Shown: one piece after another, positions 15,357 to 15,388 of the stretch
Layout: the number at the start of each line of letters is the position of its first letter
Position numbering within the stretch: the first letter of the stretch is position 1
NCBI GenBank assembly: GCA_018663815.1
Contig: JABJPQ010000023.1
Span: forward strand, 1-15,388
Length of the DNA stretch: 15,388 bases
From: Halobacteriovoraceae bacterium
GTDB lineage: Bacteria > Bdellovibrionota > Bacteriovoracia > Bacteriovoracales > Bacteriovoracaceae
Reading direction: 5' to 3'
Program-made: the position numbers and the translations under genes
The notes under the pieces: model-generated
Database searches by the model: none
What the model saw: the letters and a program-made list of their open reading frames with translations, nothing else
Told to the model about the DNA's origin: nothing

Positions 15357-15388
15357 GTTCTTGGATACAAAGTAAAAAATTTGATCTA
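15353..15388 (+). CDS. Start of a further operon gene, cut by the window edge
   Basis: Only 12 codons are visible from a GTG start: MSSWIQSKKFDL. The start overlaps the preceding stop codon in a GTGA arrangement, and a strong AAGGAG lies 5 nt upstream, so the gene is very likely real and co-translated. Twelve residues are too few to assign a family. S-adenosylmethionine decarboxylase, which would supply the aminopropyl donor, is a candidate by context alone and is not supported by the sequence. Confidence 0.6.
   Translation, partial: MSSWIQSKKFDL

Noticed and set aside
15353..15388. Assigning the cut-off gene as S-adenosylmethionine decarboxylase
   Set aside because: Attractive by context because the SpeE-like enzyme needs decarboxylated SAM, but 12 residues show no family signature.

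Overview
The window is AT-rich, gene-dense DNA of a Gram-negative bacterium. It encodes two probable outer-membrane beta-barrels, three proteins with lipobox signal peptides, a choice-of-anchor-J type lipoprotein and an ExeM/NucH-like secreted nuclease. Base composition, long lysine/asparagine-rich proteins and this lipoprotein style suggest a low-GC member of the Bdellovibrionota, for example the Bacteriovoracales. That placement is an inference, because no rRNA or marker gene is present. No tRNA, rRNA, CRISPR array, transposase or phage gene was seen.

Region 1 (1-7577, + strand) is a run of five closely spaced genes, all predicted to be exported. In order they are a 5'-truncated beta-barrel protein, a lipoprotein with three choice-of-anchor-J-like jellyroll repeats, a large lipoprotein joining a 5'-nucleotidase C-terminal domain, an OB-fold and an endonuclease/exonuclease/phosphatase domain, a TPR-like lipoprotein, and a small probable beta-barrel. 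Junctions are an 8-nt gap, an abutment, a 45-nt gap and a 35-nt overlap. This looks like one envelope operon that may process extracellular nucleic acid, but only the nuclease has a recognisable activity. A small exported cysteine-containing protein on the - strand (7579-7902) ends 1 nt from it.

Region 2 (7903-8937) holds a periplasmic glycerophosphodiester phosphodiesterase. A 145-nt upstream gap carries a CTGTAAACT direct repeat. Downstream are a weak terminator-like hairpin and then a near-consensus sigma-70 promoter (TTTACA, 18 nt, TATAAT) at 8884-8913.

Region 3 (8938 to the end) is the most interesting part. It is a tightly coupled operon of an SPFH/band-7 protein with a C-terminal SHOCT motif, two zinc-ribbon DUF4178 proteins (the second membrane-anchored with an outer domain), a 45-residue small membrane protein, a DUF350 protein, a membrane-embedded spermidine-synthase-like aminopropyltransferase, a Tat-motif FAD oxidoreductase of the amine-oxidase type, and the start of a further gene at the right edge. 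DUF350, DUF4178, SpeE-like and PspA/SPFH genes are known to keep company in bacteria, but their biochemical role is unsettled. My reading is a membrane-associated polyamine (or polyamine-conjugate) synthesis and oxidation system scaffolded by the SPFH protein, possibly for envelope stress. The grouping is seen directly and the function is inferred.
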